The translations under genes and the position numbers were made by a program. From positions 1,602,001 to 1,666,000 of the forward strand of contig JAXIVH010000012.1 in assembly GCA_036785325.1 (NCBI GenBank): a stretch of DNA of 64,000 bases, given 5' to 3'. The notes beneath the pieces are model-generated. The model worked only from the letters and a program-made list of their open reading frames with translations, was not told where the DNA came from and did no database searches. This DNA is from Urophycis tenuis (taxonomy: Eukaryota > Chordata > Actinopteri > Gadiformes > Phycidae). This document shows, one piece after another, positions 11,328 through 20,430 of the stretch; the stretch's first letter is position 1, and each line of letters opens with the position of its first letter.

Positions 11328-11460
11328 ATATGGCTGACAAATTCACATGTTAATTTGTTAATGATATTGAGTGTAACATCGGTTAACCAAAGATTAACCT
11401 TGAGTTGAATTGACTTGCAGGGTCCAGGTTCACCCTAACAGGGCGTAAAAACATTGAAAC
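10688..11460. other. Interval between camk2a start and sra1 3' end; camk2a 5' UTR/promoter region
   Basis: This must hold the camk2a leader and core promoter, because sra1 on the same strand ends to the right. I see no strong TATA or CpG island. The content includes (TA)n at 10770-10810, three copies of a 33-bp unit with CTAAAACAATACCTCC (10847-10925) and a long (TA)n at 11266-11325. Confidence 0.55.
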
Positions 11461-11481
11461 ATTGACTTGAAGTGATGGTGC

Positions 11482-11487
11482 TTTATT
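11482..11487 (-). terminator. sra1: Candidate polyadenylation signal of sra1
   Basis: AATAAA on the minus strand about 320 nt after the sra1 stop codon. No other clean hexamer was noticed between the stop and this point. Confidence 0.55.
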
Positions 11488-11804
11488 TAATTAAAATATA
11501 TCTTCAACAATCAGATTAAACTTGCATGTCACTGAATACAACAGACTGGGTAGTCTAGACCAAGCTGGAGAAGTCTAGACTAAACTACACTAGACCACTC
11601 AAGAGAGGTGCCTGTCACTTAACCAAGACTGGAGCAGTCTGTCTGCAGTCTGGACCATTCTACATCAGAGCAGTCCAGGCTAGACCAGACTGGACTAGCA
11701 TGGACCCATCTAGACTAGACTACTACACTCTCCACTGTCTGGAGTTGAGGTTAGACCACTCTAGGCTATGCAGGACCAGACTGGATCAGAGTGGACCAGT
11801 TGAG

Positions 11805-12028
11805 TTACGAATTCCCAAGCACAGGTAAAGGCTGGACTGGATCAGGCCGGACCGGATCAGGCTGGACTGGATCAGACCAGCTGAAGGCCAACAGCTCCGG
11901 GTTCAGGTTCCGGCTCTCAGCGATGAGACGCTTGATGCCCACCATCCATTGGCTGACTTCAGTCACATGGTCAACTATCAGTGAGCGGTGGATGTCGTCC
12001 GCCATGTCCCAATGACCACTCTTCATCT
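11805..12028 (-). CDS. sra1: sra1 exon 6 (last), SRA1 domain and stop
   Basis: 224 bp including TAA at 11805-11807. Starts EMKSGHWDMADDIHRSLI; acceptor TTTTTTAG. After IAESRNLNPELLAFSWS the tail is SDPVQPDPVRPDPVQPLPVL, coded by a small tandem repeat of a GGATCAGGC-type unit. That tail is not part of SRA1 as I know it. Confidence 0.94.
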
Positions 12029-12918
12029 CTAAAAAAGACATGGGTAGTAAGAGACAGACAGGTAAGAGACAGACAGCTAATAGGTGAGTGACAACATTGA
12101 ACAGAGAGGTGATAGGAGACAGACAGGTAATAGACAGAAGTGATAGGAGACAGACAGCAGGTAATAGGAGACCCCACTTAGGGAGAAGGGACAGTATTGA
12201 GACAGGGTTTTGTGTCTCATGATGATGTCCAAGATTGGCTAAAAGACTTCCTGGCACACCGATGTAATCAGCCAATTAAAGAACACAGAACACTTCAACG
12301 ACTACACCTGTATTATATGTCCAGTACTTACATTATCCAACAATGTTCAAACCCAGATCAATCCTTTTGATTCTTGGTAATGCTCCACGGCGTCATTATC
12401 TCATTATCGTCATCATCTAGCTGTAAACTAGCTGTAAACTACCTAACACGGTCCTAGCTGTAAACTACCCACATCACATTATCTACAGCTGTAAACTACC
12501 CCACATCAAATTATCTACAGCTGTAAACTACCCCACATAACATTAACTAGCTGTAAACTACCCACATCAAATTATCTACAGCTGTAAATTACCCCACATA
12601 ACATTAACTAGCTGTGAACTACCCACATCACATTATCTAGCTCTGCTTTGGCACCACAGTGATGTAATGAGCTCCCTGCCAATGTCAGGACTGTGGAGTC
12701 ACTTCGCATCTTCAGGAAGAGACTCAAGACTCACTTGTTCAGAGTTCACCTGAACTCTGCATAACATCCATCTAGCTATAAACTACCCACATCACATTAT
12801 CTATAGCTGTTTGAGTAATGGTGAGTTAAATAACACCATCTTCCTGTCTTACTTACACCAGGTGACACAGGTTGTCAGACAGGTAATAGGAGCCATGAAG
12901 TGAGACAGGAGGTGTTAC
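12029..12918. repeat. sra1 intron 5: two minisatellites and an L2 fragment
   Basis: 12040-12180 is a degenerate GACAGACAGGTAATAG-type repeat that resembles the sequence near the exon 5 donor (12880-12918). 12415-12640 has about eight units of AGCTGTAAACTACCCACATC. The LINE fragment at 12645-12790 follows. No other exon was found. Confidence 0.7.
12645..12790 (+). mobile_element. L2-type LINE, ORF C-terminus
   Basis: Plus-strand translation gives ELPANVRTVESLRIFRKRLK then THLFRVHLNSA and a stop. This is the conserved end of L2 reverse transcriptase ORFs, the same as the minus-strand copy at 4930-5000. It is heavily truncated on both sides. Confidence 0.8.
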
Positions 12919-13027
12919 CTAGTGTCAGTGTGTTCATGCGTCTCTTGACAATGGATGACAGTCTTCCAGACTTCCAGCTGTCCTCCAGGAGACGAAGACG
13001 TTTAGCCATGTCTTCACACACCTGTCT
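12919..13027 (-). CDS. sra1: sra1 exon 5
   Basis: 109 bp. Encodes RQVCEDMAKRLRLLEDSW then KSGRLSSIVKRRMNTLTL, the start of the conserved SRA1 helical domain (human: QVCDDISRRLALLQEQW). Acceptor CTCAG, donor CTAG|GTAACA. Confidence 0.95.
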
Positions 13028-13116
13028 CTGAGGTTAACAGTTAGGGTAAGAGGTTAATGCAGCTGGGAACAGGTCAAGTAGGCTTCAGGAGTCCAGTGGA
13101 GGACGTCCGGACTTAC

Positions 13117-13280
13117 TGGGACTGCTTGACGACAAGCCTGGAGGGCCTGAGCTAGCACAGAGCTGACCGCCTGGAGGTCCGGCTCCCCCTGGACGCTGCA
13201 CAGAGCTTGGCTGTCTTGTCCCAAGGAAGACATTGGACTGTCTTGTCCCAAGGGGGGGGAAGACATTGGACATAGAACGC
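13117..13280 (-). CDS. sra1: sra1 exon 4 with internal duplication
   Basis: 164 bp. Contains PMSSPPLGQDSPMSSLGQDS, a tandem duplication of PMSS..LGQDS, then EPDLQAVSSVLAQALQACRQ. The latter corresponds to the human VMEDVLRPLEQALEDCR segment. Acceptor TTCCAG, donor CCCA|GTAAGT. Phase joins exon 3 (split Gly) and exon 5 (phase 0). Confidence 0.88.
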
Positions 13281-13990
13281 CTGGAATCAGAACACCACAA
13301 GATCAGAGGGAAATTCTTAACATTTAGTACTTCCTTTCAAGTACATTGACATCTCCATCATATCATTTGTACTCCAAAACCACAAAGTGTGTCTTGTAAT
13401 ATCAGATATAACATCTGTAGTTACATCACATCACATTCACCACAGACCTCTACTCAGTTTTTATTCAGCCTGTATCATGTTACTTGCTGGAGGAAAACCA
13501 TGCTCCTGCTTCAAAAGCCCAACCTGTATAACAAGGCTGTAAAGAAATGAGTCACACTGACAGCATGACATCATGCTGTCTGGTGAAGTAACTACAGAGC
13601 CTGACACAATTGAAGGACCATCTCTAACTCAAGACTTATTTGTGTGGATTCTAAAGCCCTGATCATGAATTCACAAAAAAAAAAAAACGTGATTAAGAAT
13701 CACAAGACATGGTTCTGAAAGTGGACCTCTGCTCCACGTGCTGCCACTCACTGCCGGATGTGAAGCCATCTGCGGCTCTGACAGCAGAGGCCTCCTGATG
13801 CTATCGTTACGCCAGGAGATGAAAGCTGCCCATTCAGCCACTCATGCTCATCCAACCAACACAACCTAACATGCAATTCATCCTGAGATGTCTCACGTTA
13901 CAAAATGTTCCTAATGGACTCAAAAGGTTTATCCCGCTAGCTCTACAACAGTAAGAAGGAGGAGGACTGCAGGGCCACTGGAGCATTGAT
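13281..13990. other. Right part of sra1 intron 3, unassigned
   Basis: No repeat family or exon was recognised. 13690-13870 is relatively GC-rich unique sequence with no stable frame that I can identify. The minisatellite array begins just after. Confidence 0.4.
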
Positions 13991-14249
13991 GTGGGTGTAC
14001 ACTGTATATAATGCAGGTTAGACTGACCTAACAGACTGTATATAATGCAGGTTAGACTGACCTAACATAGACTGTATATAATGCAGGTTAGACTGACCTA
14101 ACATAGACTGTATATAATGCAGATTAGACTGACCTAACAGACTGTATATAATGCAGATTAGACTGACCTAACGTAGACTGTATATAATACAGGTTAGACT
14201 GACCTAACATAGACTGTATATAATGCAGGTTAGACTGACCTAACATAGA

Positions 14250-14626
14250 CTGTTCTGTTCGTTCTGTTATACTGCACTAGAGCACTACTGCACCACCTGC
14301 ACACTTACTTATATTATATTGCTATTATTCGCACCACTTGCACACTGTACATTGTTTACACTTTTTATTTACATGTTTATGCTACTGTTAGTAACCGTTT
14401 AATACCTCGATGATCACTACCTCCATCTGCACTGTTTATGTCACTTTAATAACCACTGCCACTTTTCATGTCTTTCAATTTTGCACCTTATTCTGCATTC
14501 CTGCATTTAAACCTGCACCTTATCGCACATTTGCACTTCTGGTTAGAACGCCAACTGCATTTCGTTGTCCCTGTACTTGTACTCTGCACAATGACAATAA
14601 AGTTTAATCTAATCTAATCTAATCTA
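14250..14626 (+). mobile_element. LINE 3' end inside the array, copy 1
   Basis: Begins GTTCTGTTCGTTCTG and ends AATGACAATAAAGTTTAATC with a (TCTAA)n tail. Same family as the tail at 20158-20430. It is flanked by array units on both sides. Confidence 0.85.
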
Positions 14627-14988
14627 GACTGTATATAATACAGGTTAGACTGACCTAACATAGACTGTATATAATGCAGGTTAGACTGACCTAACATAGA
14701 CTGTATATAATGCAGATTAGATTGACCTAACATAGACTGTATATAATGCAGATTAGACAGACCTAACATAGACTGTATATAATGCAGATTAGACTGACCT
14801 AACATAGACTGTATATAATGCAGGTTAGACTGACCTAACATAGACTGTATATAATGCAGATTAGACTGACCTAACAGACTGTATATAATGCAGATTAGAC
14901 TGACCTAACATAGACTGTATATAATAAAGGTTAGACTGACCTAACATAGACTGTATATAATGCAGGTTAGACTGACCTAACATAGACT

Positions 14989-15403
14989 GTTCTGTTCGTT
15001 CTGTTATACTGCACTAGAGCACTACTGCACCACCTGCACACTTACTTATATTATATTGCTATTATTCGCACCACTTGCACACTGTACATTGTTTACACTT
15101 TTTATTTACATGTTTATGCTACTGTTAGTAACCGTTTAATACCTCGATGATCACTACCTCCATCTGCACTGTTTATGTCACTTTGTTAACAACCAATAAT
15201 AACCGTCACTTTAATAACCACTGCCACTTTTCATGTCTTTCAATTTTGCACCTTATTCTGCATTCCTGCATTTAAACCTGCACCTTATCGCACATTCGCA
15301 CATTTGCACTTCTGGTTAGAACGCCAACTGCATTTCGTTGTCCCTGTACTTGTACTCTGCACAATGACAATAAAGTTGAATCTAATCTAATCTAATCTAA
15401 TCC
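14989..15403 (+). mobile_element. LINE 3' end inside the array, copy 2
   Basis: Has the same 5' truncation point relative to the repeat unit as copy 1. It differs by two short insertions, the longer ending in AACAACCAATAATAACC near 15190. Identical start points argue for segmental duplication of the array after one insertion, not two independent insertions. Confidence 0.85.
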
Positions 15404-16154
15404 AGACTGTATATAATACAGGTTAGACTGACCTAACATAGACTGTATATAATGCAGGTTAGACTGTCCTAACATAGATTGTATATAATGCAGATTAGAT
15501 TGACCTAACATAGACTGTATATAATGCAGATTAGACTGACCTAACATACTGTATATAATGCAGATTAGACTGACCTAGCATAGACTGTATATAATACAGG
15601 TTAGACTGACCTAACATAGACCGTATATAATACAGGTTAGACTGACCTAACATAGACTGTATATAATGCAGGTTAGACTGACCTAACATAGACTGTATAT
15701 AATGCAGATTAGACTGACCTAACATAGACTGTATATAATGCAGGTTAGACTGACCTAACATAGACTGTATATAATACAGGTTAGACTGACCTAACATATA
15801 CTGTATAATGCAGGTTAGACTGACCTAACATAGACTGTATAATGCAGGTTAGACTGACCTAACATAGACTGTATAATGCAGGTTACAGACCTAACGTAGA
15901 CTGTATATAATGCAGGTTAGACTGACCTAACGTAGACTGTATATAATACAGGTTAGATTGACCTAACATAGACTGTATATAATACAGGTTAGACTGACCT
16001 AACATAGACTGTACATAATGCAGGTTAGACTCACCTAACATAGACTGTATATAATACAGGTTAGACTGACCTAACATAGACTGTATATAATACAGGTTGG
16101 ACTGACCTAAAATAGACTGTTTATAATACATGTAAGGCATGACTTAACATAGAC

Positions 16155-16388
16155 CTTTAGGTGGAAATGGAGCACTGTTACCTTTAGGTGGAGGTGGACC
16201 ACTGTTACCTTTAGGTGGAGGTGGAGCACTACTATATTTAGGTGGAGGTGGAGCACTGTACCCACAGGGTGATGAAGTAGGTTGGCTTGGGGGTGGAGTT
16301 ATCCCCTGCATGGGCGGGGTCATCCTGAGTGAGGGAGTGGTCTGTTGGTCAGGTGTGGGCTCTCCACATGGGGGAGGAGTCTGATGAC
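16155..16388 (-). CDS. sra1: sra1 exon 3, proline-rich with repeated donor-like ends
   Basis: 234 bp. Encodes HQTPPPCGEPTPDQQTTP, then repeats of SAPPPPK / GNSGPPPPK / GNSAPFPPK. Three 30-bp units each end AAAG|GTAACA or AAAG|GTCTAT, so two upstream in-frame donors could shorten the exon by 30 or 60 bp. I chose the last because phase fits and the intron array starts there. Acceptor TGCCAG. Confidence 0.85.
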
Positions 16389-16561
16389 CTGGCAACCAAT
16401 TAAAAGTTGTTTATAATATAAAATATACATACAATTAGATATAAAAATATACAGCAATATAGTACATATATAAAAATACACTTCAATATAAATACATAAA
16501 TATGTCAATATACACCATAATAAATATACATCATATAAATATATAGAAATTATCACTTCAA

Positions 16562-18340
16562 AATGTCAGAGGAGGGTTAGAGTCAGAGCAGAGTTAGGAT
16601 TAGTGTCAGAGCAGGGTCAGTGTCGGATCAGGGTTAGTGTCAGAGCAGGGTCAGTGCCAGAGCAGGGTCAGTGTCAGAGCAGGGTCAGTGTCAGAGCAGG
16701 GTCAGTGTCAGAGCAGGGTCAGTGTCAGAGCAGGGTTAGTGTCAGAGCACGGTCAGCGTCAGAGCAGGGTCAGCGTCAGAGCAGGGTCAGTCATGGTCAG
16801 AGCAGGGTCAGTGTCAGAGCAGGGTAAGTGTCAGAGCAGGGTCAGTGTCAGAGCAGGGTCAGTGTCAGATCAGGGTCAGCTTCAGAGCAAGGTCAGCTTC
16901 AGAGCAGGGGTAGTGTCAGAGCAGGGTCAGTGTTAAGGCTCAATTCCACTGGATGCGGAACGGCTGCAGATCCGCTCCGCTATGGCGGCGGAGCTGATAC
17001 GTATCAATTATAATCAACGTGTGAGCGTCCACCGACTCCGGGTCCGCTGCGTCGTGGGTCCGGAACGGCTCCGGCATCCGGCAGCCCTCGCAAACGATAC
17101 GCAGAGCTTCTATTTTTGCCAGACGCCGGAGCACGGCGCATCACTTCAGCACAGAGCAGACCGGTTATATCACGTGATTATGCGTCAATTCGCGAGATCT
17201 CATGCGCCCTCTGGACTCCGCTGTCACAGGCGGACCCGCAACAGTGCGGAGCTTGGACGGAACCGGTGTGTGTTGACAGAATCGGAGTACACAGCCGTTC
17301 CGTAGCGGAGCGGATCTGCAGCCGTTTCGCATCCAGTGGAATTTCCGCGTTAGAGCAGGGTCAGTGTCAGAGCACGGTTAGTGTCAGAGCAGGGTCAGTG
17401 TCAGAGCAGGGTCAGTGTCAGAGCAGGGTCAGTGTCAGAGCAGGGTTAGTGTCAGAGCAGGGTCAGTGTCAGAGCAGGGTCAGTGTCGGAGCAGGGTTAG
17501 TGTCAGAGCAGGGCCAGTGTCAGAGCAGGGTCAGCGTCAGAGCAGGGTTAGTGTCAGAGCAGGGTTAGTGTCAGCGTTATGGTTAGTGTCAGAGCAGGGT
17601 TAGTGTCAGCGTTATGGTTAGTGTCAGAGCAGGGTTAGTGTCAGAGCAGGGTTAGTGTCAGCGTTATGGTTAGTGTCAGCGTTATGGTTAGTGTCAGAGC
17701 AGGGTTAGTGTCAGCGTTATGGTTAGTGTCAGAGCAGGGTTAGTGTCAGAGCAGGGTTAGTGTCAGCGTTATGGTTAGTGTCAGAGCAGGGTTAGTGTCA
17801 GAGCAGGGTTAGTGTCAGAGCAGGGTCAGTGTCAGAGCAGGGTTAGTGTCAGAGCAGGGTCAGTGTCAGAGCAGGGTCAGTGTCAGAGCAGGGTCAGTGT
17901 AAGAGCAGGGTCAGTGTCAGAGCAGGGTTAGTGTCAGCGTTATGGTTAGTGTCAGAGCAGGGTTAGTGTCAGAGCAGGGTTAGTGTCAGCGTTATGGTTA
18001 GTGTCAGAGCAGGGTCAGTGTCAGAGCAGGGTCAGTGTCAGAGCAGGGTTAGTGTCAGAGCAGGGTTAGTGTCAGTGTTATGGTTAGTGTCAGAGCAGGA
18101 TTAGTGTCAGAGCAGGGCCAGTGTCAGAGCAGGGTCAGTGTCAGAGCAGGGCCAGTGTCAGAGGAGGGTTAGTGTCAGAGCAGGGTTAGTGTCAGAGCAG
18201 GGTTAGTGTCAGAGCAGGGTTAGTGTCAGTGTTATGGTTAGTGTCAGAGCAGGATTAGTGTCAGAGCAGGGCCAGTGTCAGAGCAGGGTCAGTGTCAGAG
18301 CAGGGCCAGTGTCAGAGCAGGGTCAGTGTCAGCGTGAGGG
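16562..18340. repeat. sra1: 18-bp minisatellite (GTCAGTGTCAGAGCAGGG) filling sra1 intron 2
   Basis: Roughly 75 copies, with variants containing GTCAGCGTTATGGTTA. The array reaches to within about 15 bp of the exon 2 donor at 18353 and is split by a MITE at 16936-17349. Repeating open frames here (VSVRAG...SEQGQC) come from the repeat period and are not genes. Confidence 0.95.
16936..17349. mobile_element. Harbinger-like MITE, 414 bp, with TTA target duplication
   Basis: Terminal inverted repeats of about 35 bp: ATTCCACTGGATGCGGAACG then GCTGCAGATCCGCTCCGC at the left, with the complementary sequence at the right (two differences). The element is flanked by TTA at 16933-16935 and 17350-17352, the TWA duplication expected of PIF/Harbinger. 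It is GC-rich, has no transposase ORF and is inserted in the sra1 intron 2 minisatellite. Confidence 0.8.
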
Positions 18341-18352
18341 TCAGTCTCTGAC

Positions 18353-18463
18353 CAGCTGCCTTGGTTGGAGGGCCTCTTCTGGACAGGGGGCTCCTGGTGG
18401 ACCCAGCCAGCTGAAGGCTGTAGGAGAACTGTGGAGGATCATTCCAACCTCGTTCTTGGTTCC
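18353..18463 (-). CDS. sra1: sra1 exon 2
   Basis: 111 bp. Encodes GNQERGWNDPPQFSYSLQ then LAGSTRSPLSRRGPPTKAA, matching human GNKERGWNDPPQFSYGLQ. Acceptor TCTAG, donor GCTG|GTCAGA. Split Gly codons at both ends agree with exons 1 and 3. Confidence 0.96.
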
Positions 18464-19405
18464 CTAGACAACGATACAGAAAGAGGTGAATTCTGTGACA
18501 CATTTCAAAAGCTTTTCATATGGATGTCGTAATACTGCTGATAATACCATTATAAATTCCCTGAGCTGCTTCATGCCCTAATGTTCAGGATGATAACAAT
18601 ACCAATAATATAAATAACATTGAATAAAATTCAGCTCAGTCCAGAAGAAACCTTGACTCAGACAGATGCATTGGGAACATCAGGATGGAGAGAGTTGGGG
18701 CCAAAGGTCCATACTAATCCATCCTAGTACATATCTACAGTGTAGTCTAGACCATATGGATTATTAGAGTCCAGACTCCTCGTCCAATACATTTAATTGT
18801 ACAATATGATTAGTTATCACTTTCATCTAAGTGTCTGCTGCATAACAGGTTATTCATATTGCTTAACTGGTAGTTTAATTTCACTATATAACTGGTCATC
18901 TCTGCACAACTGGTTATTTTACCACATAAAATCTGACATGCTACATCTTGGTGTATGCTATTACCCCTTAGTGTATGCCTGGATGTATGTACATTTATGT
19001 ATATTTTTATATTTCTTTATGTATATTTTTTGTATATTGTATTACATAGGTTTATATTTTACATAGGTTTTTATTATATATTCATATATTCTAACACTCT
19101 ACTATACGTAGAGTGTCTGTCTCTTCTTTCTTTTTTCCCTGGAGTATTGTAACAAATGCAATTTCCCTCAGGGATCATTAAAGTATGTCTGTCTGTCTGT
19201 CTGTCTATCTGTCTGTCTGACTGTCTGCACATTTGATTATAAACGACTCGAAACTCTATACCATATATATATATGTAATACTAGAGTCTATACCATAGAT
19301 ATGTATTACATATCTATGGTATAGAGTAGTCTAGAGTAGTCTAAACTCTAGACTACTGTATACTTTATACACTTCTTCACTCCAGTCGTTGACGTGGTCG
19401 CTCAC
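18464..19405. other. sra1 intron 1
   Basis: Mostly AT-rich unassigned sequence. 19135-19230 looks like a LINE 3' tail: TTTCCCTCAGGGATCATTAA then AGTA and (TCTG)n. The same motif in opposite orientation lies at 46720-46775. 19262-19350 has short inverted repeats around ATACCATAGATATGTAT. Confidence 0.5.
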
Positions 19406-19430
19406 CTGGTTTGACAAACAGGTCGTCCAT
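19406..19430 (-). CDS. sra1: sra1 exon 1 with start codon
   Basis: 25 bp. MDDLFVKP and one base of Gly, from ATG 19430 (context TTACCATGG); donor CCAG|GTGAGC. It matches the vertebrate start (human MAELYVKPGN). A start this close to the donor is normal for SRA1. Confidence 0.93.
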
Positions 19431-19620
19431 GGTAACTAGTAACTTGCCCACTCACCAATCCGAATTAACTACCACGACCAGCGGAGGTAAATGATATTCT
19501 AGGTGGTAATCACACTCGGAACTCGGACTACGGAACACCCGGCGCTTTGTTTTTCCGGGACACGTGTCTTCTCCATGACGTCACAAGCTTTATCGCCACG
19601 GCGCCACCTATTGGCCACTC
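19431..19620 (-). promoter_or_regulatory. sra1: sra1 promoter region with CRE palindrome
   Basis: A GC-richer stretch upstream of the start codon contains a full TGACGTCA (19576-19583) and an E-box CACGTG (19561-19566), 130-150 bp before the ATG. No TATA box was seen. This fits a housekeeping-type promoter; the assignment rests on position and motifs only. Confidence 0.5.
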
Positions 19621-19865
19621 CAGTCTTACCATGTAAATACAGTATGACGGGATATCCTTGTTGCAGAGAAGGGGCAGTTACAGATCGTATTTTACTATTA
19701 CTTTACTATTTATCATTCAGCAGATGCCGAGTTCGTTGATTTGAGATACATGAGCAGGTGGATGCTGAGTCTAACACCTAACCACCCACTAACTACTGGT
19801 TCTCAAATGAGTTTACTAGCCTAACCCTAACCCTGAGGAGTGTAACTCTCGAAGGGGACTATGCA

Positions 19866-20120
19866 TTCATTTACATTTACATTTGGGGCATTTAGCAGAC
19901 GCTTTTGTCCAAAGTGACTTACAAAGCGACTTAAAGTGACTTACAATAAGTACATTTGTCAGTAGAAGGTGAAACACTTCATTGCTTCTTTACTACAATA
20001 AAAAAGTCACTAGAATAAGTTTCAGGCATTCCAATTGCTAGGTTAACCGCTAGTATACAACATCTCTGGCCTATGATGCGAAGTGCTAAGATACAAAGAG
20101 CAATTATAAAGCAATTATAA
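19866..20120 (-). mobile_element. L2-type LINE 3' UTR fragment
   Basis: Minus-strand tail AAGTCACTTTGGACAAAAGC, GTCTGCTAAATGCCCC and ATGTAA repeats, the same family as 4648-5010 (shared GGTTAACC..TAGTATACAACATCTCTG block). It carries only the 3' UTR. Confidence 0.75.
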
Positions 20121-20157
20121 AGTGATAGAGATAGATAGATGGATAATAATAAAATAA

Positions 20158-20430
20158 TTAGATTAGATTAGATTAGATTCAACTTTATTGTCATTGCCCA
20201 TGTGCAAGTACAGAGCAACGAAATGCAGATAGCATCTAACCAGAAGTGCATCAGTGGTGATTAAATAACTATGGTACAGTATATATTATATATGTATATA
20301 AGCTATAAACAGACTATGGATATGATATACACTAATGGACTATAAACAGACTATGATATGATATACACTAATGGACTGGTTTAATATACACCCTCTGGTG
20401 CAACCTAGACACATCATCAGTGATGTAACC
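20158..20430 (-). mobile_element. Rex1/L2-like LINE, 3' UTR end (part 2 of a split element)
   Basis: Continuation of the LINE at 24011-25522 beyond the nested RLE element. Ends AATGACAATAAAGTTGAATC with (TCTAA)n at 20158-20178. 20271-20374 repeats the sequence at 24071-24175 almost exactly, so the 3' UTR contains a tandem duplication of about 105 bp. 20375-20430 is one copy of the 56-bp direct repeat. Confidence 0.85.
20375..20430. repeat. 56-bp direct repeat, left copy (target duplication of the nested LINE)
   Basis: Begins ACTGGTTTAATATACACCCT and ends CATCAGTGATGTAACC. Identical over all 56 bases to 24011-24066, with divergence immediately outside on both sides. Confidence 0.93.

Larger units (their letters stand above)
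13995..16140. repeat. sra1: About 36-bp minisatellite array abutting the sra1 exon 3 donor
   Basis: The unit is TAACATAGACTGTATATAAT plus GCAGGTTAGACTGACC. On the minus strand the array starts within about 15 bp of the exon 3 donor: the intron begins GTCTATGTTAAG and the units read GTCTATGTTAGG. Two copies of the same LINE tail are embedded, at 14250-14626 and 14989-15403. Confidence 0.92.
11482..19430 (-). other. sra1: sra1 gene; steroid receptor RNA activator protein
   Basis: The SRA1 locus in vertebrates yields both a protein (SRAP) and non-coding SRA RNA that co-regulates nuclear receptors. Here six coding exons (25, 111, 234, 164, 109 and 224 bp) give 867 bp, or 288 residues plus stop, with matching phases. 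Conserved segments are MDDLFVKPGNQERGWNDPPQFSY (exons 1-2) and RQVCEDMAKRLRLLEDSW (exon 5), then GHWDMADDIHRSLIVDHVTE and VSQWMVGIKRLIAE (exon 6), the C-terminal helical-bundle domain. The protein is longer than the roughly 236-residue human form because of a Pro-rich repeat in exon 3, a small duplication in exon 4 and a DPVQP-repeat tail. Introns 2 and 3 are almost wholly minisatellite. camk2a lies downstream on the same strand and apbb3 lies upstream, divergent. Confidence 0.93.

Noticed and set aside
14614..16140. MLGQSNLHYIQS repeat frames on the minus strand
   Set aside because: 36-bp minisatellite period, a multiple of three, keeps one frame open. It is intronic to sra1.
16603..18467. 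VSVRAGSVSEQGQC repeat frames in sra1 intron 2
   Set aside because: 18-bp minisatellite artefact. The real sra1 exon 2 is on the other strand.
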